From: Miscanthus floridulus
Lineage: Eukaryota > Streptophyta > Magnoliopsida > Poales > Poaceae
Assembly: GCF_019320115.1 (NCBI RefSeq)
Contig: NC_089588.1
Span: 120,339,707 to 120,403,706, forward strand
DNA length: 64,000 nucleotides
Reading direction: 5' to 3'
Shown: in pieces, positions 44,175-56,074 of the stretch
Layout of the letters: each line of letters opens with the position of its first letter
Numbering within the stretch: position 1 is the stretch's first letter
Notes under the pieces: generated by a model
Databases searched by the model: none
Told to the model about the DNA's origin: nothing
What the model saw: the letters and a program-made list of their open reading frames with translations, nothing else
Made by a program: the position numbers and the translations under genes

Positions 44175-47100
44175 ATGGAGGACCACGAGTGGATGTACAC
44201 AGGGCCACGCAAGTCAGGGTCAGGTCACCAATGAATGGATCGACAAGACCGATGCTTTCTTGGAATGGGCATTTGGCGTGGCTGCTAAAGGAGCGAGTAA
44301 AATTTGCTGTCCCTGTAGCAAATGTGCAAAGAGGAAAAGACAAACGAAGAAGGTCATGGGGGAACATCTTTGGAAGAATGGATTTACGATAGACTATACT
44401 AGGTGGGTCTACCATGGTGAAGCCAATCGTATGAGAGAGGAGGTGGTGAGACCACACGTCGAGGATTATGATGCTGATGCTGGGGTAGCAGACATGTTAA
44501 ATGACTATCACGAGGCACAGTTCGCTAAAGGGCGTACGGAGGAGGAGCCAGAGGCAACCGCAAAGGCATTCTACGACATGTTTGCCGTGACATAGAAACC
44601 CCTTCATGGCCAGATAAAGGTTTCTCAACTAGATGCCATTGGACGCATAATGGCGTTAAAATCCTAGTATAGCCTGAGTCAAGACGCCTTCGATGGTATG
44701 TTGACAGTTATTGGTAGCCTGCTTCCAGAGGGTCACCTTCTGCCAAAGAGCATGCACGAGTCACAGAAACTCCTTCGTGCACTTAAGATGCCATATGAGC
44801 AGATACATGCTTGCCCAAAGGGGTGTGTCCTATTTAGGAAAGAATACGTGAAAGCAAAGTACTGTTCAAAGTGTAAATCCTCTAGGTTCCTAGAGGTAGA
44901 TTCTAGTGATGGCCAGAAGAGGCAGCTTGACATTCCCATGACAATCCTATAGCACCTTCCATTCATACCGAGGATCCAATGGCTATAAACGACCAAGGAA
45001 TCCGTGAAACAGATGACATGGCACAAAAATGGCAAACGATACAATCCTGACAGGATGGTACATGCATCCGATGGTGAGGCATGGACCCACTTTAATGGCA
45101 TTCATCATGAGAAAGCTAAAGAGGCTCGTAGTGTACGTGTTGCGCTGGCAACAGATGGGTTCAATCCTTATGGAATGATGGTTGCTCCATACACATGTTG
45201 GCCCATGTTCATTATCCCCCTCAATCTCACCCCCGGCGTAAGCTTTCAACGACAGAACGTATTCTTGTCGTTGATAATTCCTAGACACTTGGGGAATAAT
45301 AAGGGTGTGTTCTTAGAGCCTGTGATTGATGAATTGGTCCATGCTTGGGATGAAGGGGTATGGACATACGACCGAGCTACAAAGAAAAACTTCAAAATGC
45401 ATGTTTGGTACCACTACTCCCTGCATGACTTCCTTGGTGTATGGGATATTCTACGCCTGGTGTGTTCACAGGAAGTTTCCATGCCTAGTATGCAAGGAAG
45501 GTCTGAGGTTCATTTGGTTGTAGAAGGGTGGTAAGTATTCATCGTTCAACAAACATCGGCGATTCCTCCCTCTTCACCATTCATTCAGACGAGACATCAA
45601 GAACTTTACGAAAGGATGTCATAGTGACAGACCCTGCACCACCGATAATGACTGGTGCCGTGGTTCGTGAATAGATAGATGGTGTTGTGGTCAATCTAGA
45701 AGGTGGTTTTGTGGGATATGGAGAGCAACATATGTGGACTCATAAGTCAGGCTTGACTCGGCTCCCCTATTTTGATGACCTTCTCCTTCCACACAACATT
45801 GATGTAATGCACACTAAAAAAAATGTCGCCGAGGCACTTTGGCAATAATCATGGGCATTCTTAACAAGTCAAAGGACAACGTTAAGGCTAGAGTGGATCT
45901 GGCAACGTTATGCGATAGACCAAACCGACATATGAAGCCTCCTAGTCGTGGCAAGACATGGAGAAGGCCTAAGGCCGATTTTATATTGAGCAAGCCCCAA
46001 AGGAGGGAAGTACTAGAATGGATCCAGAATGTTAATGTTCCCTGATAGGGTATGCAGCTAATTTGAGGAGGGGAGTGAACTTATCTACTATGCGAGTCTT
46101 AGGGATGAAGAGTCATGACTACCACATATGGATTGAGCGACTTCTTCCGGTGATGGTTCGAGGCTATGTCCCTGAGCATGTCTACCTAGTGCTGGCAGAG
46201 TTGAGCTATTTCTTTCGCTAGCTTTGTGCCAAGGAGTTATCTTGGACCGTGATTGCTGACTTGGAAAGAATGGCACCTGTGTTGCTCTATAAGTTGGAGA
46301 AGATCTTTCCACCCAGTTTCTTCAATCTGATGTAGCATTTGATTTTGCACTGTCCCATATGAGGCACGAATGGGGGGCCCATGTAGGGCCATTGGTGCTA
46401 TCCAATCGAGAGATGTCTAAAGGTTCTTTGAAAGAAATGTAGAAATAAATGCAAAACCGAGGCTTCCATTGTAGAGGCATACATTCTGGAGGAGGTGGCG
46501 AACTTCACAACAACATACTATGGTGACAACCTCCCTAGCATGCATAATCCACCCCCTCGTTACAATGCTGGCAAAAATGAATCGAACCTCAGCCTTTTCT
46601 GAGGGCAACTCGGAAGCGCAAGTGCATCGACCCCAAGACCTTGAATCATGAAGAGTGGCGCCATATCATGCTATACGTGTTGACCAACCTTGATGAAGTG
46701 GCGCCATACATGCAGTAAGTTCTCAACGAACTTGTTAAATATGTCGTCACTATTCTGCATCCAACCCCCTTGTTTCTCATTGGTATAGGGAATTTCTTCA
46801 TGAATTCTAGCGTTAATCAAGGGATCCTACCCTGCAGCAGGTAGATACCCTTCTTAGACAGGGTGTGGGAAATGGAATGCCCGATTTCATTTCTTGGTTC
46901 AAACAGAAGGTACCGTCCAATTTAGCTCGTACTAAGTTTGACATTCCAAGTTACTCGTACGTGCGAATAATATAACGATGTATCCTGCTTGAGCTTGTAG
47001 GGCCAGAGGGATTCATCTATGCGTGCCAAGTTGAGATAGGATGCCGATGGCTTTGCCTATAGGGTCAGGTCATTTTCTGAGTCGGACCCAATCGAAGAAC

Positions 47101-47749
47101 CACAAGTTCTAGAGTTTTTACGCTCGGCGTTGATGAGGTCGAGTATTATGGAAGAATTGAAGAAATTTACAAACTCAAGTTTCATGGTTCCAAACCTTTT
47201 AATACTGTCATATTCAAATGCCATTGGTTTGATCTTGAAGTAACAAGACGGACATATTCTAATCTTAGGCTAGTCGAAATTCAACAGGATTCCGTCTTAC
47301 CAGGAGACGATGTCTATATTGTGGCCCAACAGGTCACGCAAGTTTATTATCTCCCATATGCATGTCAAACCATAAGGCATCTTAAGGGTCGGGATATTGT
47401 GCATAGGGTATCGCCACACGGTAAAGTGCCTATCCCAAACGATGAAGATTACAACTTAGACCCAAACACATATGACGAAGAGTTCTTTCAAGAAGAGGGA
47501 CTAGAAGGGAGATTTGAGATAGACTTAACCGAAGCGATCGGAATGAAAGTAGACAATGAAATGGTTATTGAAGAGGACGCTGGAGATGAGGTGCAAAATG
47601 TGAAGGACTTACAAATGCTTGAGCGATTACATTTAGACAATGACAATGACAACATTGCTCATTCAGATAGTGTTGATTATTTCAACATGATTGATAGTGA
47701 TGATGAGACTTATGATCTAGCTACTCCCGATCATAAAGATTATTTCTAA
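44175..47749 (+). pseudogene. CACTA-2 TNP2-like transposase, broken
   Basis: Start MEDHEWMYTG (transposase-associated domain), then CCPCSKCAKRKRQTKK and MREEVVRPHVEDYDADAG. The TNP2 core follows: KCKSSRFLEVDSSDGQ, QMTWHKNGKRYNPDRMVHAS, ATDGFNPYGMM and WPMFIIPLNLTPGVSF. Then come DVMHTKKNVAEAL, RVDLATLCDRPNRHMKPP, SHDYHIWIERLLPVM and an acidic C-terminus (VQNVKDLQMLERLHLDNDND) ending at 47749. Breaks include TAG at 46219-46221 and 46333-46335, where the CACTA-1 copy still has CAG (plus-strand CTG at 31583-31585 and 31469-31471). A frameshift occurs near 44215. It is non-functional. Confidence 0.9.
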
Positions 47750-47870
47750 TATATGTAATACTATGTTATTTTATAATTACATTTTGTTTATTTTGCATCT
47801 CTTTCTAAGTACTTCTTGTTTATCTGTGTTTATTGGTTTACTCTTTTTAATTACAGGTGATTGAGCAAAG

Positions 47871-49960
47871 ATGATGGGCGGTGGGATGAGGAAGCTAACG
47901 TCCTTGTACCGAAGGACAAGGACCGCTATACCGGGGGAGAGTAGGAGGAGGAGCAGCCACAGGAGGGAGTCATCGCCTGCTGCCCCGTCGCGTGAGGAGG
48001 AGGAGGAGGAGCAGGTGCCCCAGGAGGACGCTGAGGAGGCGCAGGAGGACGACGAGGATGAGGCGACAGCGGGGGATTCCGCTTCCTCTAGTTCATCGAG
48101 CGTCTACTTGCGAGGTCCCACGAGCCTCCCTCAGCGACCGATACCTTATGAGAGACGCCCGCTGATTCGACCCGAGGGGGAAAAGTAAGTAACTTTAGAT
48201 GTTATCACTACTTTATATGATATGTTGAAAATCAAAATAGAAATTAATAATTTTTCTTAATCACTTGGGCAGGAACTGGACGATTGTGGCGAGTGGAGGT
48301 GGTCACACACGCCAAGTCAATGGCATCCTTGGTCTTCTAGTGCAAGGAGCACTTCCCTGGCCTGGTTGAGTACACCGCAGTGACATGGCCGGCCTACTCG
48401 TTTGGCCACTACTGCCGCCGCCCCCGATGCTGCTAGATCAGGCCCGTAGGATATTCAATAACAGGGCAAAGCAGGAGAAGCAAGAGATGTGGGTAAGTCT
48501 TCCTCACACTACATTGCTCAATACATTCTTGAAATAATGAATGGATAAATCGTGTTTGTATGTAGGATTTCTTTAGATGACAGGACAGACATGAGGCTAG
48601 GGTGGATGCGATGGCTACTAAATGTTACAAAAAACTCGTCGTGGACATGCATTACGGGGCGCACATCCATGCCATCATAACTTACCACAGGACTGCCCTT
48701 AAAACAAAGGTCACCAAAAGGGATGCAAGATCCATGACGCTGACCCAGGACCAGTACCTGTAGGTAAATATAGAACATTAATACTGATTCCTTTTGAGAT
48801 TAAGTAGGCTTAATTCCATCTTCTGATATGTCATGTACTTGATGGCCTATAGATGATTCCTTATTGGTGCGCCGCACATCCCTAGTGCTGGGAACAGATG
48901 GTGGACAGGTGGTGCTCACATGAGTGGGAGGAGACGCACAACTTGTGCCGGGAGCGGCGTTTGATGATGCCAGGTGTAGCACACCATCAAGGCAGCCGCA
49001 ACCTTAGCGGATACACAGAAACATGGGTACGCAAATTCATTTATTTATTCTAACGCTCAATTCTGCATGATTTCTAATCATCTTGCTGTTTTACTCGTAG
49101 TCGGCGTCACATGGTGGCCAACCTTGCTCCATCTTCAAGGCATTTGCTATGGCCCACAAGGGCAAGGCGACGTCCGACGTCGACTACAACCCGAAGGACG
49201 GGCCTGAGGCGTACAACAATGAGACCGTCCACAACTGTCTTAGTGAGTACACATCGATGGCAAGTGAGGTCCATGGGTCAGAGTACGATCCGAGCATCGA
49301 GGACCTTGATGGAGAAGTCATCATGAGGGTGGGAGGAGGCAAGAAGCATGGGCTGGTACTATATTGGTGACGGCGCAATCGACTCGGCCGCTACTCCCTA
49401 GTCTCTCCCAAATTCGAGCAAGCAGCACGAGCAGGAGCCTGGCCATACGACCTCGGTAGGACACTTCACACCATCGGGTGGAGGCACTCGAGGTTATTCC
49501 TGGTTTATTCGTCGTTCATTAGTTTTTTCATACATTTCCTTTACATTATTGTAACATTGGGGTGAATATATTATAGGCCCAGCTGGAACAAGAGAGGAGG
49601 ATACGGGAGCAGATGCAGGCTGATGATGGAGAGGGTGGAGGCCGAGCAGTGGAGGATGGCGGAGATTCTTCAATACATGCAAAGTCTTGGCACCGCTACG
49701 GGTGTAGCTCCGCCACCTTCGCTATTCGCTCCACCTCCTCCTCCACCTCCACCTCCTCACTATTCTACTCCTGTGAGTATAAATGTTTTAGTTTGTATGT
49801 TCATGCTTACGGTCAAACCTAGTGGAGTATGAATGTTTTATTCATGTATGGTATATATTTATCTTGTCTCACACATGCAATCTCTTCTCCTTTGTGTAGA
49901 ATCAATCGGCGGCATCGAACGATCCTCATGCTTCAGCAAATCCTTCACCAAATCAGTGAT
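47871..49960 (+). pseudogene. CACTA-2 second ORF (En/Spm family), multi-exon, decayed
   Basis: A likely first exon begins MMGGGMRKLTSLYRRTRTA (47871) and is acidic/Ser-rich (EEEEEEQVPQEDAEEA). A GTAAGT donor lies at about 48185 and an acceptor TTGGGCAG before 48273. Later pieces include DRHEARVDAMATKCYKKLVV-like sequence (about 48590), WCAAHP and DRWCSHEWEETHNLC (about 48870-48930), AHKGKATSDVDYNPKDGPEAY (49149), VIMRVGGGKKHGL (49318), and a coiled-coil EQERRIREQMQ followed by a polyproline run (49580-49760). The architecture fits the second En/Spm-type protein that binds subterminal repeats. Frameshifts are present, for example at about 49625. Confidence 0.75.
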
Positions 49961-50204
49961 GATACTTATGGTTGTTAATGATACTTCTATTTGCAATTGT
50001 GGTTGAAGATGATGGAGCACTTGGATTACTTGTGAACTTATTTGTGATATATTGTGAGAGATGAGACGTTTGTGATATATATGTGGTGTTGGTGATATAT
50101 ATGTGCTGTTGATGATATATATGTTATGTTGGTGATGTTTGTTATATATATCTTCTGTTTGTTTGGATGGGATGTAAAAAACAAATAAAAAAGATTGTTT
50201 TCAG

Positions 50205-50660
50205 TCACTTTGCCGAGTGCAATGGCCATGACACTCGGCAAAGTGACTACCTGGGAACTCTCTAGGAACATGCTTTGCCGAGTGGGGCAGGCACTCGGCA
50301 AACATTACATACTTTGCCGAGTGTCTTGCCGGCAGCTCTTGGCAAAGTGACCACCTTTGCCGAGTGTCTAAGTCAATGACACTCGGCAAAGCGAGGACCA
50401 TTGCCGAGTGCTTGACCTTGGCACTCGACAAAGCCGCCGTCACGGTGGCGCTCGCCGTTATGACCACTTTTCTTTGCCGAGTGTCGGATTGGCACTCGAC
50501 AAAGTCTTTGCCGAGTGCTCGATAAAGTACACTCGGCAAAGAGGTCTTTGCCGATAAACTGTTTACCGAGCGCCCTTTGCCGAGTGTAACACTCGGCAAA
50601 GGCTTTGGCGAGTGTATATCAGCCTTTGCCGAGTGCCTGAGGCACTCGGCAAAGAAGCTG
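50205..50660. repeat. CACTA-2 subterminal repeats, right
   Basis: Inverted TTTGCCGAGTGC / CACTCGGCAAAG units, over fifteen and some degenerate, run up to the right terminus at 50672. Confidence 0.9.
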
Positions 50661-50672
50661 AATCCGGTAGTG

Positions 50673-50960
50673 AAAGTGCCAAGATCTGAGCGTAGACGAC
50701 TTAACGGGGTAGTAACGGGGTAGTAATCTACACCTTTTGGAATATTTGGAAAGAGAGAAATAGGAGAAATTTCAACAACAAGATAGAAACGGTGCCGTAA
50801 GTAGCCGCAAGGATAAAGGAAGACATAGAGCAAAGGAAGAGAGCACTCACTTATATTTAGCTGTTGTCCCCCCCCTTTGGGCCGTGCGTTGCCCTCCTTT
50901 ACATGCTTGTGGGGGTTTGAAACCCTCATCTCGAGTTTCCTTGCTTGCACATAAACTATC
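50673..50960 (+). pseudogene. LINE ORF2 C-terminal part, beyond CACTA-2
   Basis: After the AAA duplication the LINE coding sequence resumes: VIYTFWNIWKERNRRNFNNK is readable at about 50708-50790, followed by VAARIKEDIEQRK. This WNIWKERNRR segment is the usual end of plant LINE ORF2, downstream of the zf-RVT region seen left of CACTA-2. It shows that both flanks belong to one LINE. Confidence 0.88.
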
Positions 50961-50981
50961 TTTCCCTATCTATCCCTCATC

Positions 50982-53180
50982 TCGGAGGTGACCAATTGTG
51001 TGAACCAGTCCGTCTCGGACCTGGTCCCGGTCCCGGTCCTGGGGGCCTTCTTTGGGTCTGTTGTCAACTGGGAAGCAGTACGTACTCCGTACTTGTTGCC
51101 ATAAGAGCAGCCGCAGGCGGGAGCCAGTCGGTTTTTGATTGTCATCCACTATTGCTGCTGCCTATTGGCACCTATCGTCCTACTGCTTTTGAGCGATAAA
51201 TCTATCCAAGTATGCATAACGAACTTTGTTTTTAAACGATAAATCTAGGCAAATAGGAGTAACAAAATTCTTTGATTTTTCGTGTAGGCATTAAAGCTTA
51301 CTTAAATATCTGGTCTACCGGTGATGTTGACTATAAGCTGACCTGTAATTAGGTCCCAGTCCCACATGAGCACGGTGCACGATGCCACGGTAGGCCCACC
51401 AGGTCCACGGCCTTGCGTAAGCCAGCACGAGTAAAAGGCCACACCAGCGACTTGACAAATTAAGCGAGGAATACACTATAGAAATATATTCCAAGGAAAA
51501 ATATAACGAAGCTAAGATTGGATACATGTGTTATGGCGCTGGTCCACCTTTTTTTCTATTAATAAGCTATTTTGTTCAATTACATTATAAAACTGATGTA
51601 TATGTAGGGCAAAGCTAGAACTACGCATGTAATAATCGTAAAACGGGTGTAGAGATTTTCCTATTAGCAAAGAGAGAGAAATCCTAGAGACCAATTGTTT
51701 CTCTCGCTAGCAGTAGCAGATGTCACACGTGGTCGTGGTTGGGGTTGGGAATTGGGATCGGAGGTGACCAATTGTGTGAACCAGTCCAACTCGGACCCGG
51801 TCCAGGTCTCGGGGGCCTTCTTTGGGTCTGTTGTCAACTGGGAAGCAGTACGTACTCCGTACTTGTTGCGGTCGGTGGGTGATCCATGCTATGCTACGTG
51901 CACGTACTCCTACTTGGAAAGAAATGCATTCCCTTGGACTGGACCCGGTGACTCGCTCGTAGCTAAGCTGCATTCTGTGCATGCCCCGGCCCGTGCGCTG
52001 CTGCCGCCGCGGCGTGCATGTCCGGCGGCGGGACACGTAATACGGATATGGATGCCACTAACGGGCGCACCACACATTTCTCGATCACCTATCGTATGTG
52101 TAGAATGTGTACTAGATAGTGCATGTCGCGGCCAGGGGTCCAGCCCGGTTGAGCTGTTTCATCAAATTCAAAGGCTGCATGCTGCTGCACGCACCAGCAC
52201 CAGCACACAGATGCATGCACACGCGACGCAGGCGCAGCGCACAACCACGGCCAGCCGAACGAGAGGGGGCCGCGCCGCGCTGCATTCTAATAACATGCGT
52301 GCTTGCCCGAGAGGAAAAAGCTAGACCAAAAAAGTGGCCGCAGGCCGCAGCGCAGACGTGCATGGGACCGACGGGAGGGGACCCAATGCAAGCTCGTGGT
52401 CCATGCCGAATTTTTTTTAAATAATATTTTTTGATGATTAAATATAAAATTAGAAGCAGTTTAAATTTTTTTGACATGTACAATTAGGCATACGTGGCAG
52501 CTGCACGCCGAAAAAACAAGCCTGGCGGCAACTTTAGGGGCAGTAGATCCAGTTGGCGGTGGGCGGCCGATAGGGAGGCCAGTCCAGTCGGCCCGTGGGA
52601 GGCCGACAGGGTACCTCTGCCATAAAGGCAGCCGCTGGCGGGAGCCTGTCGGTGTTTGATTGTTATCCACTGTTGCTGCTGCCTGTTGGCACCTATCGTC
52701 CTACTGCTTTTGAGCGATAAATCTATCCAAGTATGCATAACGAACTTTGTTTTTAAACGATAAATCTAGGCAAATAGGAGTAACAAAATTCTTTTATTTT
52801 TCGTGTAGGCATTAAAGCTTACTTAATTATATGGTCTGCCAGTGATGTTGACTATAAGCTGACCCGTAATTAGGTCCCAGTCCCACATGAGCACGGTGCA
52901 CGGTAGGCCCACCAGGTCCACGGCCTTGTGTAAGCCAGCACGAGTAAAAGGCCACACCAACGACTCGACAAATTAAGCGAGAAATACACTATAGAAATAT
53001 ATTCCAAGGGAAAATATAACGAAGCTAATATTGGATACATGTGTTATGGCGCTGGTCCACTTTTTTTTTCTATTAATAAGCTTTTTTGTTCAATTACATT
53101 ATAAAACTGGTGTATATGTAGGGCAAAGCTAGAACTACGCATGTAATAATCGTAAAACGGGTGTAGAGATTTTCCTATTA

Positions 53181-53225
<45 letters not shown>

Positions 53226-55373
53226 TTAGAGACCAATTGTTTCTCTCACTAGCAGTAGCAGATGTCACACGTGGTCGTGGTTGGGGTAGGGAATTGGGAT
53301 CGGAGGTGACCAATTGTGTGAACCAGTCCTACTCGGACCCGGTCCAGGTCCCGGGGGCCTTCTTTGGGTCTGTTGTCAACTGGGAAGCAGTATGTACTCC
53401 GTACTTGTTGCGGTTGGTGGGTGATCCATGCTATGCTACGTGTACGTACTCCTACTTGGAAAGAAATGCGTTCCCTTGGACTGGACCCGGTGACTCGCTC
53501 GTAGCTAACCTGCATTCTGTGCATGCCCCGGTCCGTGCGCTGCTGCCGCCGCGTGCGTGCATGTCCGGCGGCGGGACATGTAATACGGATATGCATGCCA
53601 CTAACGGGCGCACCACACATTTCTCGATCACCTGTCGTACGTGTAGAATGTGTACTAGATAATGCATGTCGTGGCCAGGGGTCCAGCCCGGTTGAGCTAT
53701 TTCATCAAATTTGAAGGCTGCATGCTGCTGCACGCACCAGCACCAGCACACAGATGCATGCACACGCAACGCAGGCGCAGCGCACAAGCACGGCTAGCCT
53801 AACGAGAGGGGGCCGCGCCGCGCTGCATTCTAATAACGTGCGTGCTTGCCTGAGAGGAAAAAGCTAGACAAAAAAGTGGCCGCAGGCCGCAGCGCATACG
53901 TGTATGGGACCGACGGGACGGGACCCAATGCAAGCTCGTGGTCCGTGCTGATTTTTTTAAAATAAAACTGATGTATATGTAGGGCAAAGCTAGAACTACG
54001 CATGTAATAATCGTAAAACGGGTGTAGAGATTTTCCTATTAGCAAAGAGATAGAGGAATCCTAGAGACCAATTGTTTCTCTCACTAGCAGTAGCAGATGT
54101 CACACGTGGTCGTGGTTGGGGTTGGGAGTTGGGATCGGAGGTGACCAATTGTGTGAACCAGTCCATCTCGGACCTGGTCCCGGTCCCGGGGGGCCTTCAT
54201 TGGGTCTTTTGTCAACTAGGAAGCAGTACGTACTCCGTACATGTTGCGGTCGGAGGGTGATCCATGCTATGCTATGTGTACATAGTCCTACTTGGAAAGA
54301 AATGTGTTCCCTTGGACCAGACCCGGTGACTCGCTCGTAGCTAACTTGCATTCTGTGCATGCCCCGGCCCGTGCGCTGCTGCCGCCGCGTGCGTGCATGT
54401 TCGGCGGCGGGACACGTAATACGGATATGGATGCCACTAACGGGCGCACCACACATTTCTCGATCATCTGTCGTACGTGTAGAATGTGTACTAGATAGTT
54501 CATGTCGCGGCCAGGGGTCCAGCCCGGTTGAGCTGTTTCATCAAATTCAAAGGCTGCATGCTGCTACGCGCACCAGCACCAGCCCACAGATGCATGCACA
54601 TGTGACGCAGGCGCAACGCACAGGCACGGCCGGCCGAACGAGAGGGGGCCGCGCCGCACTGCATTCTAATAACGTGCGTGCTTGCCCGAGAGGAAAACCT
54701 AGACCAAAAAAGTGGCCGCAGGCCGCGGCGCAGACGTGCATGGGACCAACCGGACGGTACCCAATGCTAGCTCGTGGTCCGTGCCGAATTTTTTTAAAAT
54801 AATATTTTTTGATGATTAAATATAAAATTAGAAGCTGTTTAAAATTTTTTTGACATGTACAATTAGGCGTACGTGGCAGCTGCACGCCGAAACAAGAAGC
54901 CTGGCGGCAACTTTAGGGGCAGCAGACCCAGTCGGCCCGTGGGAGGCCGACAGGGTACCTCAGCCATAAAAGCAGCCGCTGGCGGGAGCCTGTCGGTGTT
55001 TGATTGTCATCCACTGTTGCTGCTGCCTGTTGGCACCTATCGTCCTACTGCTTTTGAGCGATAAATCTATCCAAGTATGCATAATGAACTTTGTTTTTAA
55101 ACGATAAATCTTGGCAAATAGGAGTAACAAAATTCTTTGATTTTTCGTGTAGGCATTAAAGCTTACTTAATTATCTGGTCTGCCAGTGATGTTGACTATA
55201 AGCTAACCCGTAATTAGGTCCCAGTCCCACATGAGCACGGTGCACGGTAGGCCCACCAGGTCCACGGCCTTGCGTAAGCCAGCATGAGTAAAAGGCCACA
55301 CCAGCGACTCGACAAATTAAGCGAGAAATATATTCCAAGGAAAAATATAACGAAGCTAATATTGGATACATGT
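50982..55373 (+). repeat. Tandem array of a 1.54-kb unit, four copies
   Basis: The anchor GGAGGTGACCAATTGTGTG occurs at 50984, 51760, 53302 and 54137. Copy 2 is complete (1,542 bp). Copy 1 (776 bp) lacks about 740 bp in the middle, copy 3 (835 bp) lacks about 700 bp elsewhere, and copy 4 is cut by CACTA-3 at 55373. Units share TATTAATAAGC, AACTTTGTTTTTAAACGATA and GACATGTACAATTAGGC-like blocks. Open frames repeat with the unit (MFLSLAVADVTRGRGWGWEL-type, up to about 209 codons), but their lengths change between copies and I recognise no protein. The origin is unknown; it may be an LTR-like or promoter-derived repeat. Confidence 0.9.
53184..53221 (+). repeat. (GA)n microsatellite, about 18 repeats
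   Basis: A pure GA/AG run lies at the end of tandem copy 2. The same site in copies 1 and 3 has only 4-5 impure repeats, so the expansion is specific to this copy. Confidence 0.9.
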
Positions 55374-55399
55374 CACTACTACAGGAATCAATTTACGCA

Positions 55400-55685
55400 G
55401 CGTGGCCAAAATGGGCTCCGTGGCGGGCAACTCTTTTGCCCGCCACGGTTAACCGGTGGCTGGCCAGCGAGGCCGGTCACCGAGGCGCCCGCTGCGGGAA
55501 AAGGGTTTACCGCGGCGGGCCACCTTACTTGCCCGCCACAGGAAATCGTTATTTACCACGGCGAGCGGTATGAATCACCCGCCGCGGTTAATACGATTTA
55601 CCATGGCGGGCTCTTTAAACTGCCCGCCGTGGTAAAGACTTGATTTACCGAGGCGGGCACTTTATCTTGCCCGCCACGGTATAGC
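55400..55685. repeat. CACTA-3 subterminal hairpin repeats, left
   Basis: Four to six roughly 40-60 bp inverted repeats follow the pattern TTTACC(G/A)(C/T)GGCGGGC-N-GCCCGCC(A/G)CGGT. Each can fold on itself. The motif is the likely binding site of the element's second protein, by analogy with En/Spm. Confidence 0.85.
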
Positions 55686-56074
55686 CTGTACAAAACACCC
55701 CTTCGTCTTCTCCACGGGTCGATCTTCCTCTCTCAAACTCAGGGGAGGCTTTGCCCTAAAATTTGAGGAAAATTTTTATTTGAGTTGAAGGGCTTGGATT
55801 TGAGGGAGGAGGACATCATAAGAGGTTCATAAAGGCTCTCCCTCTCTCCTTCCATCCTCTCTCTCTATTTCCATCACCTAGAGTTCTCTCTAGATCTAGA
55901 TCTAGATCAATTTTAATGGAAAAAATGTTGTCATGTATTTCTTTAACTTTAGATTCATCATAGATGCATGCTTCATCTTTCACATCGTCATTTCCTCTCT
56001 TTTTCATGATTTTGGACGTAAAAATCATCAATTTCTTCTAATTCTTCTTTATTTAATGTTGATTGTGACGGATA

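Larger units (their letters stand above)
42338..50672 (+). mobile_element. CACTA-2, CACTA (En/Spm) DNA transposon
   Basis: The 8,335-bp element starts CACTACCAGATATAGCTTC and ends, read inward from the right, CACTACCGGATTCAGCTTC. It is flanked by AAA (42335-42337) and AAA (50673-50675). Subterminal TTTGCCGAGTGC repeats lie at both ends. A TNP2-like transposase (44175-47749) is followed by a second ORF (47871 to about 49960), both left to right and both broken. It is of the same family as CACTA-1 but in opposite orientation, and lacks CACTA-1's internal deletion. It sits inside LINE ORF2. Confidence 0.96.
37025..50960 (+). mobile_element. L1-type LINE, split by CACTA-2
   Basis: A non-LTR retrotransposon reads left to right: ORF1-like sequence, endonuclease, reverse transcriptase, C-terminal region. 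It is interrupted at 42337/50673 by CACTA-2, after which the C-terminal coding sequence resumes. Neither a clean 5' border nor a 3' poly-A tail is visible. The 3' side runs into a tandem-repeat array at about 50982. All frames are decayed. Confidence 0.88.

Noticed and set aside
51695..52324. 209-codon frame in the tandem array as a new gene
   Set aside because: Its counterparts in copies 3 and 4 end early or shift frame. It has no recognisable domain, and the high Arg/Ala content follows base composition.
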